From Thiodiazotropha sp040791665 (GTDB taxonomy: Bacteria > Pseudomonadota > Gammaproteobacteria > Chromatiales > Chromatiaceae): 64,000 nt of DNA. Under the pieces are notes generated by a model. It searched no databases and was not told the origin of the DNA. It saw nothing but the letters and a program-made list of their open reading frames with translations. A program made the position numbers and the translations under genes. The stretch's first letter is position 1; every line of letters begins with the position of its first letter. Location: positions 124,001 to 188,000 of the forward strand of contig JBFNNX010000010.1 in assembly GCA_040791665.1 (NCBI GenBank). Direction: 5' to 3'. This document shows, piece by piece, positions 52,492 through 61,590 of this stretch.

Positions 52492-53244
52492 TCAGTCAGC
52501 TAGCCGCTGATGTGGATTTTGGGTGCCTGAGGAATGGCGCAGGCTGCCCGGCGATACACCAAATTCCCGTTTGAATGCTCTGCAGAAGGCCGCTTCGGAT
52601 TGATATCCCAAGCGGTCCGCGAGTACTGAGAGCGGAGCGGAGCCTTCCGCCAGTTGGGCGCGGGCAAGCTGTATGCGCCAGCGTGTGAGATAGCGCATGA
52701 CTGAATCACCTACAAGTCGAGTGAATCTTGCCGAGAAAGCGGAACGTGACATGCCTACCTCCTTGGCCAAGGTGGCGACACTCCACCCCTTTTGTGGTTC
52801 GTGGTGGATTGCGGCAAGCGCCTGGCCGATCTGTTTGTCGCGCAAGGCGGCCAGCCAGCCACTGTTAGTATATTGCGTGGTATCGATCCATGTGCGTATT
52901 GCCTGGATGATGAGGATGTCCGCGAGATGGGTGATTACGGTCTCGCCGCCGGGACGCAGCTCCCTGGCTTCGCGGGCAATAAAACGTAAGGTACTCTGCA
53001 GCCAGCTCCTTTCTTCCTCTTCCCGGGTATCAATCTGCAATACCTTCGGTAGCAGTGCGATGAGCTGTTGTCCGGCCACATGATCGAAGCGTACCAGTCC
53101 ACAGGTAAGGCGGGTTAATTCACCATCACCGCCGTGACGCATGATCTCATAGCGCTCACTCACCCGCTCAACGGGAATATCGAACAGTGGCCGGGTCTCA
53201 TCGTTCGGATTGCTGCGTACAATGTGCCCATGACCATGGGGCAC
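52492..53244 (-). CDS. AraC family regulator with eroded N-terminus
   Basis: A 250-residue frame with an intact C-terminal pair of AraC helix-turn-helix motifs (WSVATLAKEVGMSRSAFSARFTRL and PLSVLADRLGYQSEAAFCRAFKREFGVSP). The N-terminal cupin domain is incomplete: the frame starts at GTG inside VPHGHGHIVRSN, normally about residue 80. Homologous-looking sequence continues upstream (LLQQGSLAL) to a TAA at 53272-53274, and more fragments follow beyond it. It is probably a decaying or internally restarted regulator; the DNA-binding part could still be made. Confidence 0.7.
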   Translation of the reverse strand: MPHGHGHIVRSNPNDETRPLFDIPVERVSERYEIMRHGGDGELTRLTCGLVRFDHVAGQQLIALLPKVLQIDTREEEERSWLQSTLRFIAREARELRPGGETVITHLADILIIQAIRTWIDTTQYTNSGWLAALRDKQIGQALAAIHHEPQKGWSVATLAKEVGMSRSAFSARFTRLVGDSVMRYLTRWRIQLARAQLAEGSAPLSVLADRLGYQSEAAFCRAFKREFGVSPGSLRHSSGTQNPHQRLAD

Positions 53245-53875
53245 AAGGGCCAGACTGCCTTGTTGCAGCAGTTACTGCGGGAGCTTTTCACAGTCGTTTT
53301 GGATGGCAGAAACAGTCATACGATGACGGGTGTGGAAGAGGCGCTAGGACGTCCGGCTACTGATTTCAAGCGTTACATACAGAAGAGTGTCGATTCAGTA
53401 TCGGTCTGTGCTTGATTTTCGGTCTGTTTGAATTATAGACACTCTAGCTGCAGGGGATAAACGCTTGCCGGGCAATCAATCAATTTCACTGCTCGCTAAT
53501 TGGTGGCAGGATTGGTGCGGAAAGGTTTCTTTATCGGCAGTGCTGGAGATTTCTAGCGTTGAAAAAATACAATCAGGCTTATTGTTACCGGAATTAAAGT
53601 CCTGTCCCAGAAATTATTTGGTTTGATATGGCTGTCTTGTCATACAATGGAACTTGTCTTAGCTGAGCTTCGCCTGTATCGGGCACTAAAGCCGAAATTA
53701 CCCTATTCCTGATCGAGCTGAAACACTGGTTAAACCAATAAAAAATGATCCTGATATCATTTAAGATATACTTTGTACGGCCGCTATCTGATCTTCAATG
53801 AATCGAGGAGTTTTGGTGCATTTTTGAAATGGAATATTCCCCGCAATCTCATTGTCTTGGGGTGAATTGCTACAA
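53245..53875. other. AraC gene debris and upstream region of the c-di-GMP gene
   Basis: 53245 to about 53420 (complement) carries cupin-like AraC fragments broken by stop codons at 53272-53274 and 53344-53346. The rest, to 53875, is AT-rich with no supported gene and should contain the promoter for the GGDEF-EAL gene. Confidence 0.45.
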
Positions 53876-56800
53876 ATGATGTCAGCGCTCACTCTGAAAC
53901 ATATTCAGACTGCCGAGGTCGAGACGGTCTCGGCAGATTCTCCCATTGGCGAAGTCCTATTGCGAATGGAAGAAAAACAGATCAGTTGTCTCGTGGCAAT
54001 TGATGAGGCTCGGCGTCCCTTAGGTATCTTCACGGAACAGGATGCAATCAGACTCATGGCAGAGAAGCAGTCCATCAGTGATAGCTCCATGGGCGATGTG
54101 ATGAGTCACTCTCCCCTGACAGCTGAGGAGGACATGGACTTCCATGATGCCTATCGTATCATGGCCGAAAGGAGTTTTCGGCATCTGTTGGTTGTCGATT
54201 CTCAAGGTCAACTGGTCGGGCTGGTGAGTGAAGCCGATTTCCTCCACCACATGGGGATGGAGTATCTGGTAGAGTTGAAGACTGTCGAGTCCGCCATGAC
54301 ACGGCATGTTGTAACTCTGGATCCGACTGAGACACTGGTAAAGGCTGTACGCCTCATGGCCGAACGTCATATCAGTTGCGTGGTTGTCTGCGAAGAAGGT
54401 AAACCTGAAGGCATACTGACTGAACGGGACATCGTCCATCTGGCTCAGACACTGGATCAGGATGATGAGGTAACCGTTGGCAAGGTGATGCATACCCCCG
54501 TGGTTTCCTGCCAGGCTGGAACACCTATGCAGGATGCCGTGCGGACGATGGAAAGCATGTCTATCCGCCGACTTACGGTTATCCGATCTGATGGCCAGTT
54601 ATGCGGCCTTATTACGCGACACGACATCGTCAAGGCTCTGCAGGGTCGTTATGTGGAGTATCTGCACGAAACCCTGGCCCGTACCAACCGGGATCTTCAG
54701 ACTACCCTGAGTAACCTGCGTGAAGCCCAGCAGAAGGTGTTTCTGTTGAGTCTTCTTGAACAGATCGACGATGCTATTTACATCATCAAGTCCGATTCGG
54801 GACGCATCATCGAGGTAAATGCCAAAGCCTGCAACATGCTCGGGTACAGACGGGATGAGCTCTGCAACAAGATGGCATGGGAGATCAGTAATGCGATCGA
54901 AAATGAGAGCAGTTGGAGGCGAATGCAGGCGAATCTGAAGATACAGGGCAGCCTGACCACATCCACGTTCTATCGCAGAATGGATGGCGGACTCGTGCCG
55001 GTGGAGGTGAACTCGAAATATCTACGGCATGATGAGACTGATTACTCCCTTGCCGTTGCCAGGGACCTGACAAACGTAAAGCGGCAGGAAGAGAAGCTGT
55101 TACTCTTAAGGGAGGCATTGGAGGCTACTCCAAATGCCATCGCGATCACGGATATCAATGCATCGATTCTATGGGCCAACCCTGCCTTCAAGCAACTTAC
55201 GGGTTATCAGCATGACGAAATCAGTGGAGTCACAATTGATGAAATCGTCGTACCCGAACTGCAAGACGAACGTATCCTGAGTGAGTTTTGGCAAGCGATC
55301 AATTTGAAAAAGACTTGGCGTGGTGAGATCTCCAACGTCCGAAAGGACGGTACTCGTTATCAGGCCGCTTATACCCTGACGCCTGTCATCGATGATCTTG
55401 AGGAGATAACTCACTACATTACGGTGATCGAAGACATTACCGAACGCCATAAACAGATAACCCGTCTGCGTCTTTATGCAACCCTGTTTGAGAATACCCA
55501 CGAAGGGGTGATGGTAACTGATGGGGATGGTTACATCCGTATGGTGAATCAAGCATTCACTAAGTTAACCGGATATACAGAATCGGAAACCCTGGGAATG
55601 CGTCCCAACATTCTGAAATCGGGCAAACATGAACTAACCTTTTACAAGAAACTGTGGGGTGAACTGCTAACTAGCGGCTACTGGCAGGGCGAGATCTGGA
55701 ATCGGCGAAAGAATGGAGAAATATATCCAGAGCTGTTGAGCATCAGCAGTGTCTTCGATGATCAGGAGAAGTTGAAATATTATGTGGGTGTATTCTCCGA
55801 TATCAGTCAATTAAAGCAGACAGAGGCCGAACTAGAGTATCTGGCTCATCACGATCCGTTGACCCGTCTGGCCAACCGCCGTCTCCTCATGTCCCAACTG
55901 GAATACGGTTTAAAAGCGGCCCATCGCAATCGGGGGAGGGTGGCGCTGCTGGTCATGGACCTGGACCGTTTCAAAGATATCAATGACAGTTATGGACATC
56001 TTATCGGAGACGAATTGCTGCAACTGGTCGCAGGACGTCTCAACCATCGCTTGCGCGAAAGTGATCTGGTGACACGCCTGGGCGGGGACGAGTTTGCCGT
56101 GCTGATGGAGGGGATCGATCATCCTGAGGATGCAGCCATGCTCGCCAGCGATATCATCCAGACCTTGAACGAACCCTGCCAACTTCGAGAAGGGCTTGAA
56201 TTGCAGGTTGGTACCAGTATTGGTATCAGTCTCTTTCCCGAGCATGGGGTCAGTGCGGAAACACTTCTACAGCATGCGGACTCTGCACTCTACCAGGCGA
56301 AAAAGGAGGGCCGTGGTCGCTTCTGTTATTTCTCCGAAGATCTGACTCAGGCCGCTCGCCAACGTATCGAGATCCACAACAACCTGAGACATGCCCTCGC
56401 TGAGGATAGATTGCGCGTCTACTACCAACCGCAGATCGAATTCGAGAGTGGCAATATCGTCGGGGCCGAAGCACTATTGCGTTGGCGCGATCCTGAAATT
56501 GGCAATATCTCACCCGAGCTATTTATCCCCGTTGCAGAAGAGACAGGCCTGATCAGTCGCATCGGTGAATGGGTACTACGTGAAGTTTGCGCACAGGGGA
56601 AAAAATGGCTGGAGCAAGGACGTCCCCCCTTGTCTCTTGCGGTCAACCTCTCCGTTCATCAACTACGCCAGGGAGATTTTGCGGAGAAGGTCGGGTATAT
56701 AGTAGAAGAAACAGGTTACCTTACGGGACAGCTTTCGTTTGAAGTGACGGAGAGCGCCATTATGGAGCGCGAAACAGATGCGCTTGAGGTATTGAATCAG

Positions 56801-57187
56801 TTACGCAGAATGGGACTGCACCTCTCAATAGATGACTTCGGTACAGGCTATTCTTCTCTTGCCCATTTGCAACGCATGCCATTGGACGAGCTGAAAATTG
56901 ATAAAACCTTTATCGATGAAATACCGCATAAACGCGAGGATATGGAGATTACATCCACCATCATCGCGATGGCAAAAAACCTTGGTCTGATCGTACTCGC
57001 AGAGGGTGTCGAAACCGATGCTCAGTTTCAGTTCTTAAAACAACAGGGTTGTGATTTTTTCCAGGGATACCTCATCAGTCCTCCGCTTGATACTTTGGAA
57101 TTTACAAAACTCCTCGATATGGAACCTAAACGTTTGAGTGACGATTTACGTCGTTGGCAACCAGTTGAGGCGGTACACTCGAAATAG
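53876..57187 (+). CDS. CBS-PAS-GGDEF-EAL cyclic di-GMP signalling protein
   Basis: An 1103-residue soluble protein with four CBS motifs (about 1-265), three PAS domains (about 280-655), GGDEF (about 665-825) and EAL (about 840-1090). The GGDEF site reads RLGGDEFAVL with an intact inhibitory RESD five residues before it. The EAL domain retains EALLRW, ESAIME, DDFGTGYSS, KIDKTFI and EGVE, so both synthesis and breakdown of c-di-GMP are possible. CBS domains suggest nucleotide sensing, PAS a redox or ligand input. ATG 53876 is chosen; TTG 53852 is in frame. Confidence 0.92.
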   Translation: MMSALTLKHIQTAEVETVSADSPIGEVLLRMEEKQISCLVAIDEARRPLGIFTEQDAIRLMAEKQSISDSSMGDVMSHSPLTAEEDMDFHDAYRIMAERSFRHLLVVDSQGQLVGLVSEADFLHHMGMEYLVELKTVESAMTRHVVTLDPTETLVKAVRLMAERHISCVVVCEEGKPEGILTERDIVHLAQTLDQDDEVTVGKVMHTPVVSCQAGTPMQDAVRTMESMSIRRLTVIRSDGQLCGLITRHDIVKALQGRYVEYLHETLARTNRDLQTTLSNLREAQQKVFLLSLLEQIDDAIYIIKSDSGRIIEVNAKACNMLGYRRDELCNKMAWEISNAIENESSWRRMQANLKIQGSLTTSTFYRRMDGGLVPVEVNSKYLRHDETDYSLAVARDLTNVKRQEEKLLLLREALEATPNAIAITDINASILWANPAFKQLTGYQHDEISGVTIDEIVVPELQDERILSEFWQAINLKKTWRGEISNVRKDGTRYQAAYTLTPVIDDLEEITHYITVIEDITERHKQITRLRLYATLFENTHEGVMVTDGDGYIRMVNQAFTKLTGYTESETLGMRPNILKSGKHELTFYKKLWGELLTSGYWQGEIWNRRKNGEIYPELLSISSVFDDQEKLKYYVGVFSDISQLKQTEAELEYLAHHDPLTRLANRRLLMSQLEYGLKAAHRNRGRVALLVMDLDRFKDINDSYGHLIGDELLQLVAGRLNHRLRESDLVTRLGGDEFAVLMEGIDHPEDAAMLASDIIQTLNEPCQLREGLELQVGTSIGISLFPEHGVSAETLLQHADSALYQAKKEGRGRFCYFSEDLTQAARQRIEIHNNLRHALAEDRLRVYYQPQIEFESGNIVGAEALLRWRDPEIGNISPELFIPVAEETGLISRIGEWVLREVCAQGKKWLEQGRPPLSLAVNLSVHQLRQGDFAEKVGYIVEETGYLTGQLSFEVTESAIMERETDALEVLNQLRRMGLHLSIDDFGTGYSSLAHLQRMPLDELKIDKTFIDEIPHKREDMEITSTIIAMAKNLGLIVLAEGVETDAQFQFLKQQGCDFFQGYLISPPLDTLEFTKLLDMEPKRLSDDLRRWQPVEAVHSK

Positions 57188-57359
57188 CAATTTTCTGATC
57201 AAATCTCAGATCAGCTGCGAAAGCGCCGGCTTTCCGGAAACCGGCTCAATTCCATGAGGTAAATCCAGCAAGTGCGGATGAAACAATCAGAGTATTGAAA
57301 AGTTCCGTTAAACAGAATTACTATTTGTGCCCGCTATTCCTGGGCGGTTAGATTTGACA

Positions 57360-58268
57360 ATGATTAATCGTATCACACGACTGTTTCCTGTATGGGCGCT
57401 AGTGTTTTCCCTGGCAGCCTATGGCAAACCCGGCCTCTTCATCGATTTGAAGCCCGCGATCGTACCCTTACTGGGCGTGGTAATGTTCGGCATGGGAATG
57501 ACCTTAACCTGGAAGAACTTCACTGCCGTATTGAGAAGGCCTTCAGTTATCGGCTTGGGTGTTCTGATGCAGTATATGGTGATGCCCTTTGCTGCCTGGT
57601 TGATAGCAATCCTGATCGGTTTACCGCCCTATCTGATGGCCGGACTGGTATTGGTTGGAGCCTGTCCTGGCGGTACGGCCTCGAATGTGGTCTGTTATCT
57701 GGCGCGGGGGGATGTTGCGTTATCCATTACCCTGACAACGGCCTCTACACTGCTTGCGATAATTGCGACGCCCATACTAACCTGGCTCTATGTGGGACAG
57801 AAGGTGCCTGTGCCAATCGCAAGTATGCTCTGGTCCATCTTCAAGATTGTGTTGTTGCCGGTTTCCTTAGGCGTTCTGGTGAACAGTTTCTTCACTCGCA
57901 AGCTCGGTGCAATCAAACACATATTTCCCTTGCTTTCGGTACTGGCCATCGTAGTGATAATCGCTATTATCGTAGCACTCAACAAGGCAAATCTAGCCAC
58001 AATGGGTATGGCTGTAGCATTGTCGGTTATATTGCATAATCTGCTTGGTCTGGCTGGCGGCTATTGGTTGCCAAGAGCATTGGGTTGGGATGAGCGAGTA
58101 TGCCGAACGCTTGCGATCGAGGTAGGGATGCAGAATTCAGGTCTCGGTGTGGCACTGGCGGTAAAGTATTTCTCAGTTGCTGCGGCACTACCAGGTGCAC
58201 TGTTTTCGATATGGCACAACCTTACCGGTTCAATGCTGGCCGGGTTTTGGTCGCGACATAAAACGTAG
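57360..58268 (+). CDS. Bile acid:sodium symporter (BASS) family transporter
   Basis: A 302-residue membrane protein with about ten hydrophobic segments and the BASS signatures GMGMTLTWKNF, VLVGACPGGTASNVVCYLARGDVALSITLT and EVGMQNSGLGVALAVKYFS. Bacterial members carry sodium-coupled organic anions such as pantoate or keto acids; bile acids are unlikely here. ATG 57360 starts directly with the first helix; GTG 57327 is an alternative. Confidence 0.9.
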   Translation: MINRITRLFPVWALVFSLAAYGKPGLFIDLKPAIVPLLGVVMFGMGMTLTWKNFTAVLRRPSVIGLGVLMQYMVMPFAAWLIAILIGLPPYLMAGLVLVGACPGGTASNVVCYLARGDVALSITLTTASTLLAIIATPILTWLYVGQKVPVPIASMLWSIFKIVLLPVSLGVLVNSFFTRKLGAIKHIFPLLSVLAIVVIIAIIVALNKANLATMGMAVALSVILHNLLGLAGGYWLPRALGWDERVCRTLAIEVGMQNSGLGVALAVKYFSVAAALPGALFSIWHNLTGSMLAGFWSRHKT

Positions 58269-58512
58269 TGGGATTGGAGGCCAGCTCAGCGATATCGGTA
58301 TATGATATATGAAAGGTAGGGCAGTGTGACTCAACCTAATTGCATGATCCATAAATATATTTTATGTTGCACTTATATCACCATCTAACGATTTATAACA
58401 AAAGGATAACTTTTGAATTAATTAGGTAGCAAACAAGGCCGCAAGGCGTTATTTTTTTACTACGCAGATTGTGCCGGACAGCGTCAGATGATTGTAGGTG
58501 GAGAGTGCCGTG

Positions 58513-59100
58513 ATGCATAAATTGATAGGTTTATTATCAGTTGGCCTGTTATGTGCGACATCCAATACCATGGCCAATAAGGCCATTTTAGCAGGGGGCT
58601 GTTTCTGGTGTATGGAGTCTGATTTCGAAAAGTTGCATGGTGTTACTGATGTGATTTCAGGATTTACCGGAGGTGCTTTGGAAAACCCTACTTATAATGG
58701 TGATCATACGGGCCACTATGAGGCTGTCGAGATCAGATACGATCCTAATAAGATCAGTTTCAAAGAGCTCCTGGATTACTATTGGGTGAATATCGATCCC
58801 TTTGATGATCGTGGACAGTTCTGTGATAAAGGGCAAAGTTATTTAAGTGCGATCTTCGTGGCAAATGAGGAAGAAAGAGAGATCGCGGAACGAACAAAGA
58901 TGACAGTGGAAATGCAATTTCCGGATAAACGGATTGCAACGAAAATATTGAGTTCATCGCTGTTTTATCCCATTAAAGGAGAGGAAAGCTACCATCAGGA
59001 TTTTTACAAAAAATATCCGATAAGATACAAGTACTACCGCTGGAATTGCGGCAGGGATCAGCGGTTGCGACAGATCTGGGGTGATGAGGCAATGCACTGA
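58513..59100 (+). CDS. msrA: Periplasmic peptide methionine sulfoxide reductase MsrA
   Basis: A 195-residue MsrA that repairs S-methionine sulfoxide. A signal peptide (MHKLIGLLSVGLLCATSNTMA) precedes the active site GCFWC at 29-33 with Cys30 catalytic. NPTYNGDHTGHYEAV and DPNKISFKELLDYYW are standard; the C-terminus has YYRWNCGRDQRL with a resolving Cys. GGAGAG lies 7 bp before ATG 58513. Export implies repair of envelope proteins; the Met-rich secreted protein at 31306 is a conceivable client, but that is speculation. Confidence 0.92.
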   Translation: MHKLIGLLSVGLLCATSNTMANKAILAGGCFWCMESDFEKLHGVTDVISGFTGGALENPTYNGDHTGHYEAVEIRYDPNKISFKELLDYYWVNIDPFDDRGQFCDKGQSYLSAIFVANEEEREIAERTKMTVEMQFPDKRIATKILSSSLFYPIKGEESYHQDFYKKYPIRYKYYRWNCGRDQRLRQIWGDEAMH

Positions 59101-59175
59101 AAAAATGACTCGGATCTTGACCGATATCGGATAACCGTTTTATTGATACGTATCGTTGTGGATAGGGACCTCAAT

Positions 59176-59390
59176 ATGTCACTGGCATATGCTGATATGG
59201 AGGCTGATGGTCCGCGTGGCGATGCAGATGAAAGCGGGTTTGAGCTCAGTGGCGGTGTTCGTGGCATGATTAAACCCAGAATAGAGATACGGGCAATGTA
59301 GAGCTATATGGACATCGAGGACAGCGACACCTACTTCACCCTTGCTGGCGATGCTTGTGGGTCGTATCGCTTGTTGATGAGATGCTGTTG
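59176..59390 (+). pseudogene. Remnant of an outer-membrane beta-barrel protein gene
   Basis: Reading from ATG 59176 gives LAYADMEADGPRGDADESGFELSGGV...MIKPRIEIRAM, a TAG at 59299-59301, then in the same frame SYMDIEDSDTYFTLAGDACGSYRL. Alternating polar/aromatic strands with the DESGFELSGGVRG and DIEDSDTYFTLAGD pieces resemble the middle of opacity/OmpW-like small barrels. There is no signal peptide, and the end overlaps the hydrolase gene on the other strand. Confidence 0.5.
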
Positions 59391-60242
59391 AATCTGTTCC
59401 ATACTATCGATCGGGAGGGAGAAGTGTCCTTCACCCTCTACGACATGCATCTCGCATTCAGGTAATCTTTCGGCAAGTGCTCGGCCATGTAGAATAGGCA
59501 CTGTTTCATCGGCTGTGCCGTGCCAGAGTTGTGTCGGTGTGGTGATTTCTGCCGGGTCGAACCCCCAGGGTTGGGTGTAGATGGCCATCTCATGCAACAC
59601 GCCATCTGCTCCTTGACGTACTGCTTCGCGGATAGAGGCGGTAATCGTCTTTCGTACTGTGGAACGGTTGAGGACGACGGCATCAGGTGGCGTTGCCATG
59701 CCAAGCATTATCTGATAAATCCACTGAGGCCAGAGTTGTGTCAGCGGTATGACCGCAAAGCGGAAACTGATATTCGACAGCCAAGGGGTGTCTCGAATCG
59801 ATCTGAAATTGATCCGGGCGGGCCAGCGCATGGCTTCGAGCAAAGCAGGTTGATCCAGCGGGCCCAGCGGACAGACCAGGGTGAACCCATTCAACCGTTT
59901 GGCGCACTTGTGCGCACAGGCCAGGGCATATGGGCCGCCGCCGGAGACGCCAATCAGAAAAAACCGCTCTATATTCAGGAGATTGGCCAAGGCCTCCACG
60001 TCTTCAGCCCAGTCTATGAGCCATCTTCCGGGTTTTGGGTCTGACAGCCCCAGGCCATTGCGGTCCGGCGCTATCACACGCATAGCGTGTTGACGTGCCG
60101 GCAGGTCGAACAGGCGTGCCTCAAGGCGGGAGCCGGGAAAGCCGTGACAGTAGATAGTTGGCGCCCCCTTCGGATCTCCATATTCGGCATAGGCGAGATG
60201 CCTGCCATCCGGGAGCTTCACCAGGTTAGTCTCATGGTTCAT
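59331..60242 (-). CDS. Alpha/beta-hydrolase
   Basis: A 303-residue cytoplasmic alpha/beta-hydrolase. The nucleophile elbow is GVSGGG with Ser100; YCHGFPGSRLEAR gives the oxyanion loop, WHGTADETVP the acid region and GEGHFSLP the catalytic His. It matches the esterase/haloalkane-type family with no known substrate. ATG 60242. Its last 60 bases overlap the barrel remnant on the opposite strand. Confidence 0.88.
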   Translation of the reverse strand: MNHETNLVKLPDGRHLAYAEYGDPKGAPTIYCHGFPGSRLEARLFDLPARQHAMRVIAPDRNGLGLSDPKPGRWLIDWAEDVEALANLLNIERFFLIGVSGGGPYALACAHKCAKRLNGFTLVCPLGPLDQPALLEAMRWPARINFRSIRDTPWLSNISFRFAVIPLTQLWPQWIYQIMLGMATPPDAVVLNRSTVRKTITASIREAVRQGADGVLHEMAIYTQPWGFDPAEITTPTQLWHGTADETVPILHGRALAERLPECEMHVVEGEGHFSLPIDSMEQIQQHLINKRYDPQASPARVK

Positions 60243-60508
60243 AGTCTTGTGTACGAACTGATTTTGGGGGTACGGACTGGGTAATGGTCATTATATTCAT
60301 GATAGCTGTGCAAAATCAGGATGAGAGCTGGCCCATTGTCGATACTACCATCGTGATCGATAAGATTTCTGCGACTGGCGTTGTGGATCAGTACTTCCGC
60401 GATTGTAAAGAATCCATAAGTAAATATTCATCCTAATGACACGGAGCAGAGGCATTATTGCGCCTGTATCTGTGCGGCGGATGATTTCGCAATCAAAGAG
60501 GGCCTGAG

Positions 60509-60904
60509 ATGGATGAGATAATCGCAATCCGTTACTACAAAGTCATGGCGCTTTCCAATCGGGTCATTGATCGACTGTATGAAGAGATCGCCAAGCTTGG
60601 ATTTGCCGAGACGGATATCGCATTGAGAAAGCCGATTGAAGCCAACTACAGGCTTGAGCGCGATCCGTCAGGCAGTGAGTACAATCTTGTCGGAGACTGG
60701 CAGGATGAAGAGGGCGCAATATATGGCCAACTCCGGTTTTGCGCTGATGGCAGTTTCGTTGTCGAACAAAATATCGATCGACCGCACCCGACTCGTCAAG
60801 GTTGGCTTGTGAAGGCGCTCAGGGCGTGGGGCAGTGGCGAACGGATCGAAGCGGAGGCGAAAATGCATCCCTTGATCGAGCATAAATCGGATACGGCCGC
60901 CTAG
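60509..60904 (+). CDS. Hypothetical small protein
   Basis: A 131-residue soluble protein starting MDEIIAIRYYKVMALSNRVIDRLYEEI, with a strand-rich centre (YNLVGDWQDEEGAIYGQLRFCADGSFVVEQNI) and a basic C-terminal helix. GAGG lies 6 bp before the ATG. No family was recognised; M13 could be an alternative start. Confidence 0.65.
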   Translation: MDEIIAIRYYKVMALSNRVIDRLYEEIAKLGFAETDIALRKPIEANYRLERDPSGSEYNLVGDWQDEEGAIYGQLRFCADGSFVVEQNIDRPHPTRQGWLVKALRAWGSGERIEAEAKMHPLIEHKSDTAA

Positions 60905-60953
60905 CCCGCCAAAGCCATTACGATTTCGCTATAAAATCAGCCGAGAGGGATCG

Positions 60954-61139
60954 CTATTTCCTTGGTAGTCTAGGTTGGCTGCCTTGCGCCTTGGTAATCT
61001 CGACAATGGTTTCCAGGCGTACAACCCGTTTGTCCACATCCAGCATGATCGATTCGACCCGTTCAATGTCCTTGTTCATGCGCTTCACTTCGTCTGTCAG
61101 GCGCAGTACATCCAGCAGCATATCTTTAAATCCTGACAC
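60954..61139 (-). CDS. Small coiled-coil protein, partner of an RHH protein
   Basis: A 61-residue, almost entirely helical protein (LLDVLRLTDEVKRMNKDIERVESIMLDVDKRVVRLETIVEIT) with clear heptads. GTG 61139 overlaps the TAG of the ribbon-helix-helix gene by one base (TAGTG), so the pair is coupled. It is known only by its coiled coil and could oligomerise the DNA-binding partner. Confidence 0.65.
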   Translation of the reverse strand: MSGFKDMLLDVLRLTDEVKRMNKDIERVESIMLDVDKRVVRLETIVEITKAQGSQPRLPRK

Positions 61140-61414
61140 TATTTCGTTCCCCGTGATTCCAGTTTCTTGAGCGCTTTATTGAGACGTCTCCTCGTGCTGG
61201 CTGTCTCCTTGATTGCCTCTTTCAAACGTTCGGAAACCAGTTCCAGCAATTCATTTTCCTCTATATCCGCCGTTTCGGGGTCATAGGATTCTATCGACAG
61301 TCTTACGATCTCCGCTGCAGAAGTGCCGCGTTGCCTGGATAGTTTGTCGAGTTTTTCGATATTGTCCGTAGACAGCATAATCTGCTTGCGAACAAGGTTT
61401 TCGGCAGTGGCCAT
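61139..61414 (-). CDS. Ribbon-helix-helix DNA-binding protein
   Basis: A 91-residue protein with an N-terminal ribbon-helix-helix (NLVRKQIMLSTDNIEKLDKLSRQRGTSAAEIVRLSIESY) as in CopG/Arc-type regulators and antitoxins. A charged C-terminal helix (LLELVSERLKEAIKETASTRRRLNKALKKLES) can form a coiled coil. ATG 61414 is chosen; TTG 61447 lacks a ribosome-binding site. The next gene encodes a coiled-coil protein and not a recognisable toxin, so a regulator or partition-like complex is as likely as toxin-antitoxin. Confidence 0.75.
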   Translation of the reverse strand: MATAENLVRKQIMLSTDNIEKLDKLSRQRGTSAAEIVRLSIESYDPETADIEENELLELVSERLKEAIKETASTRRRLNKALKKLESRGTK

Positions 61415-61542
61415 GGTGCTGATGACTCCGCTGATGTGACGCTCCAATTATACACATACACACATTTATACACAAATTGTGGCGAGTGAACGGCTTTTAA
61501 CAGTGTATGGTGAAGTCGTCATATATTTTATATCCTATTGCC

Positions 61543-61564
61543 TAGGGCCTGTTAACACTAATCC
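61543..61564 (+). mobile_element. Solo terminal inverted repeat of an IS630-type/MITE element
   Basis: TA followed by GGGCCTGTTAACACTAATCC inside CTAG context matches the ends of the element at 49745-50015. The next bases (AATCGC) match the solo end at 42085 better than the MITE. The interior should lie to the right, but the next 30 bp run straight into an adaptor gene and no second end was seen. Confidence 0.6.
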
Positions 61565-61590
61565 AATCGCATCTATACCGAAGTTATAGG

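Noticed and set aside
57222..57245. Hairpin after the GGDEF-EAL gene as a terminator
   Set aside because: GCCGG...CCGGC pairs well, but there is a bulge, almost no loop and no T-run after it.
42085..61564. A composite transposon bounded by the two solo ends
   Set aside because: The ends face outward from each other the wrong way: the interior of the left copy lies to its left and that of the right copy to its right.
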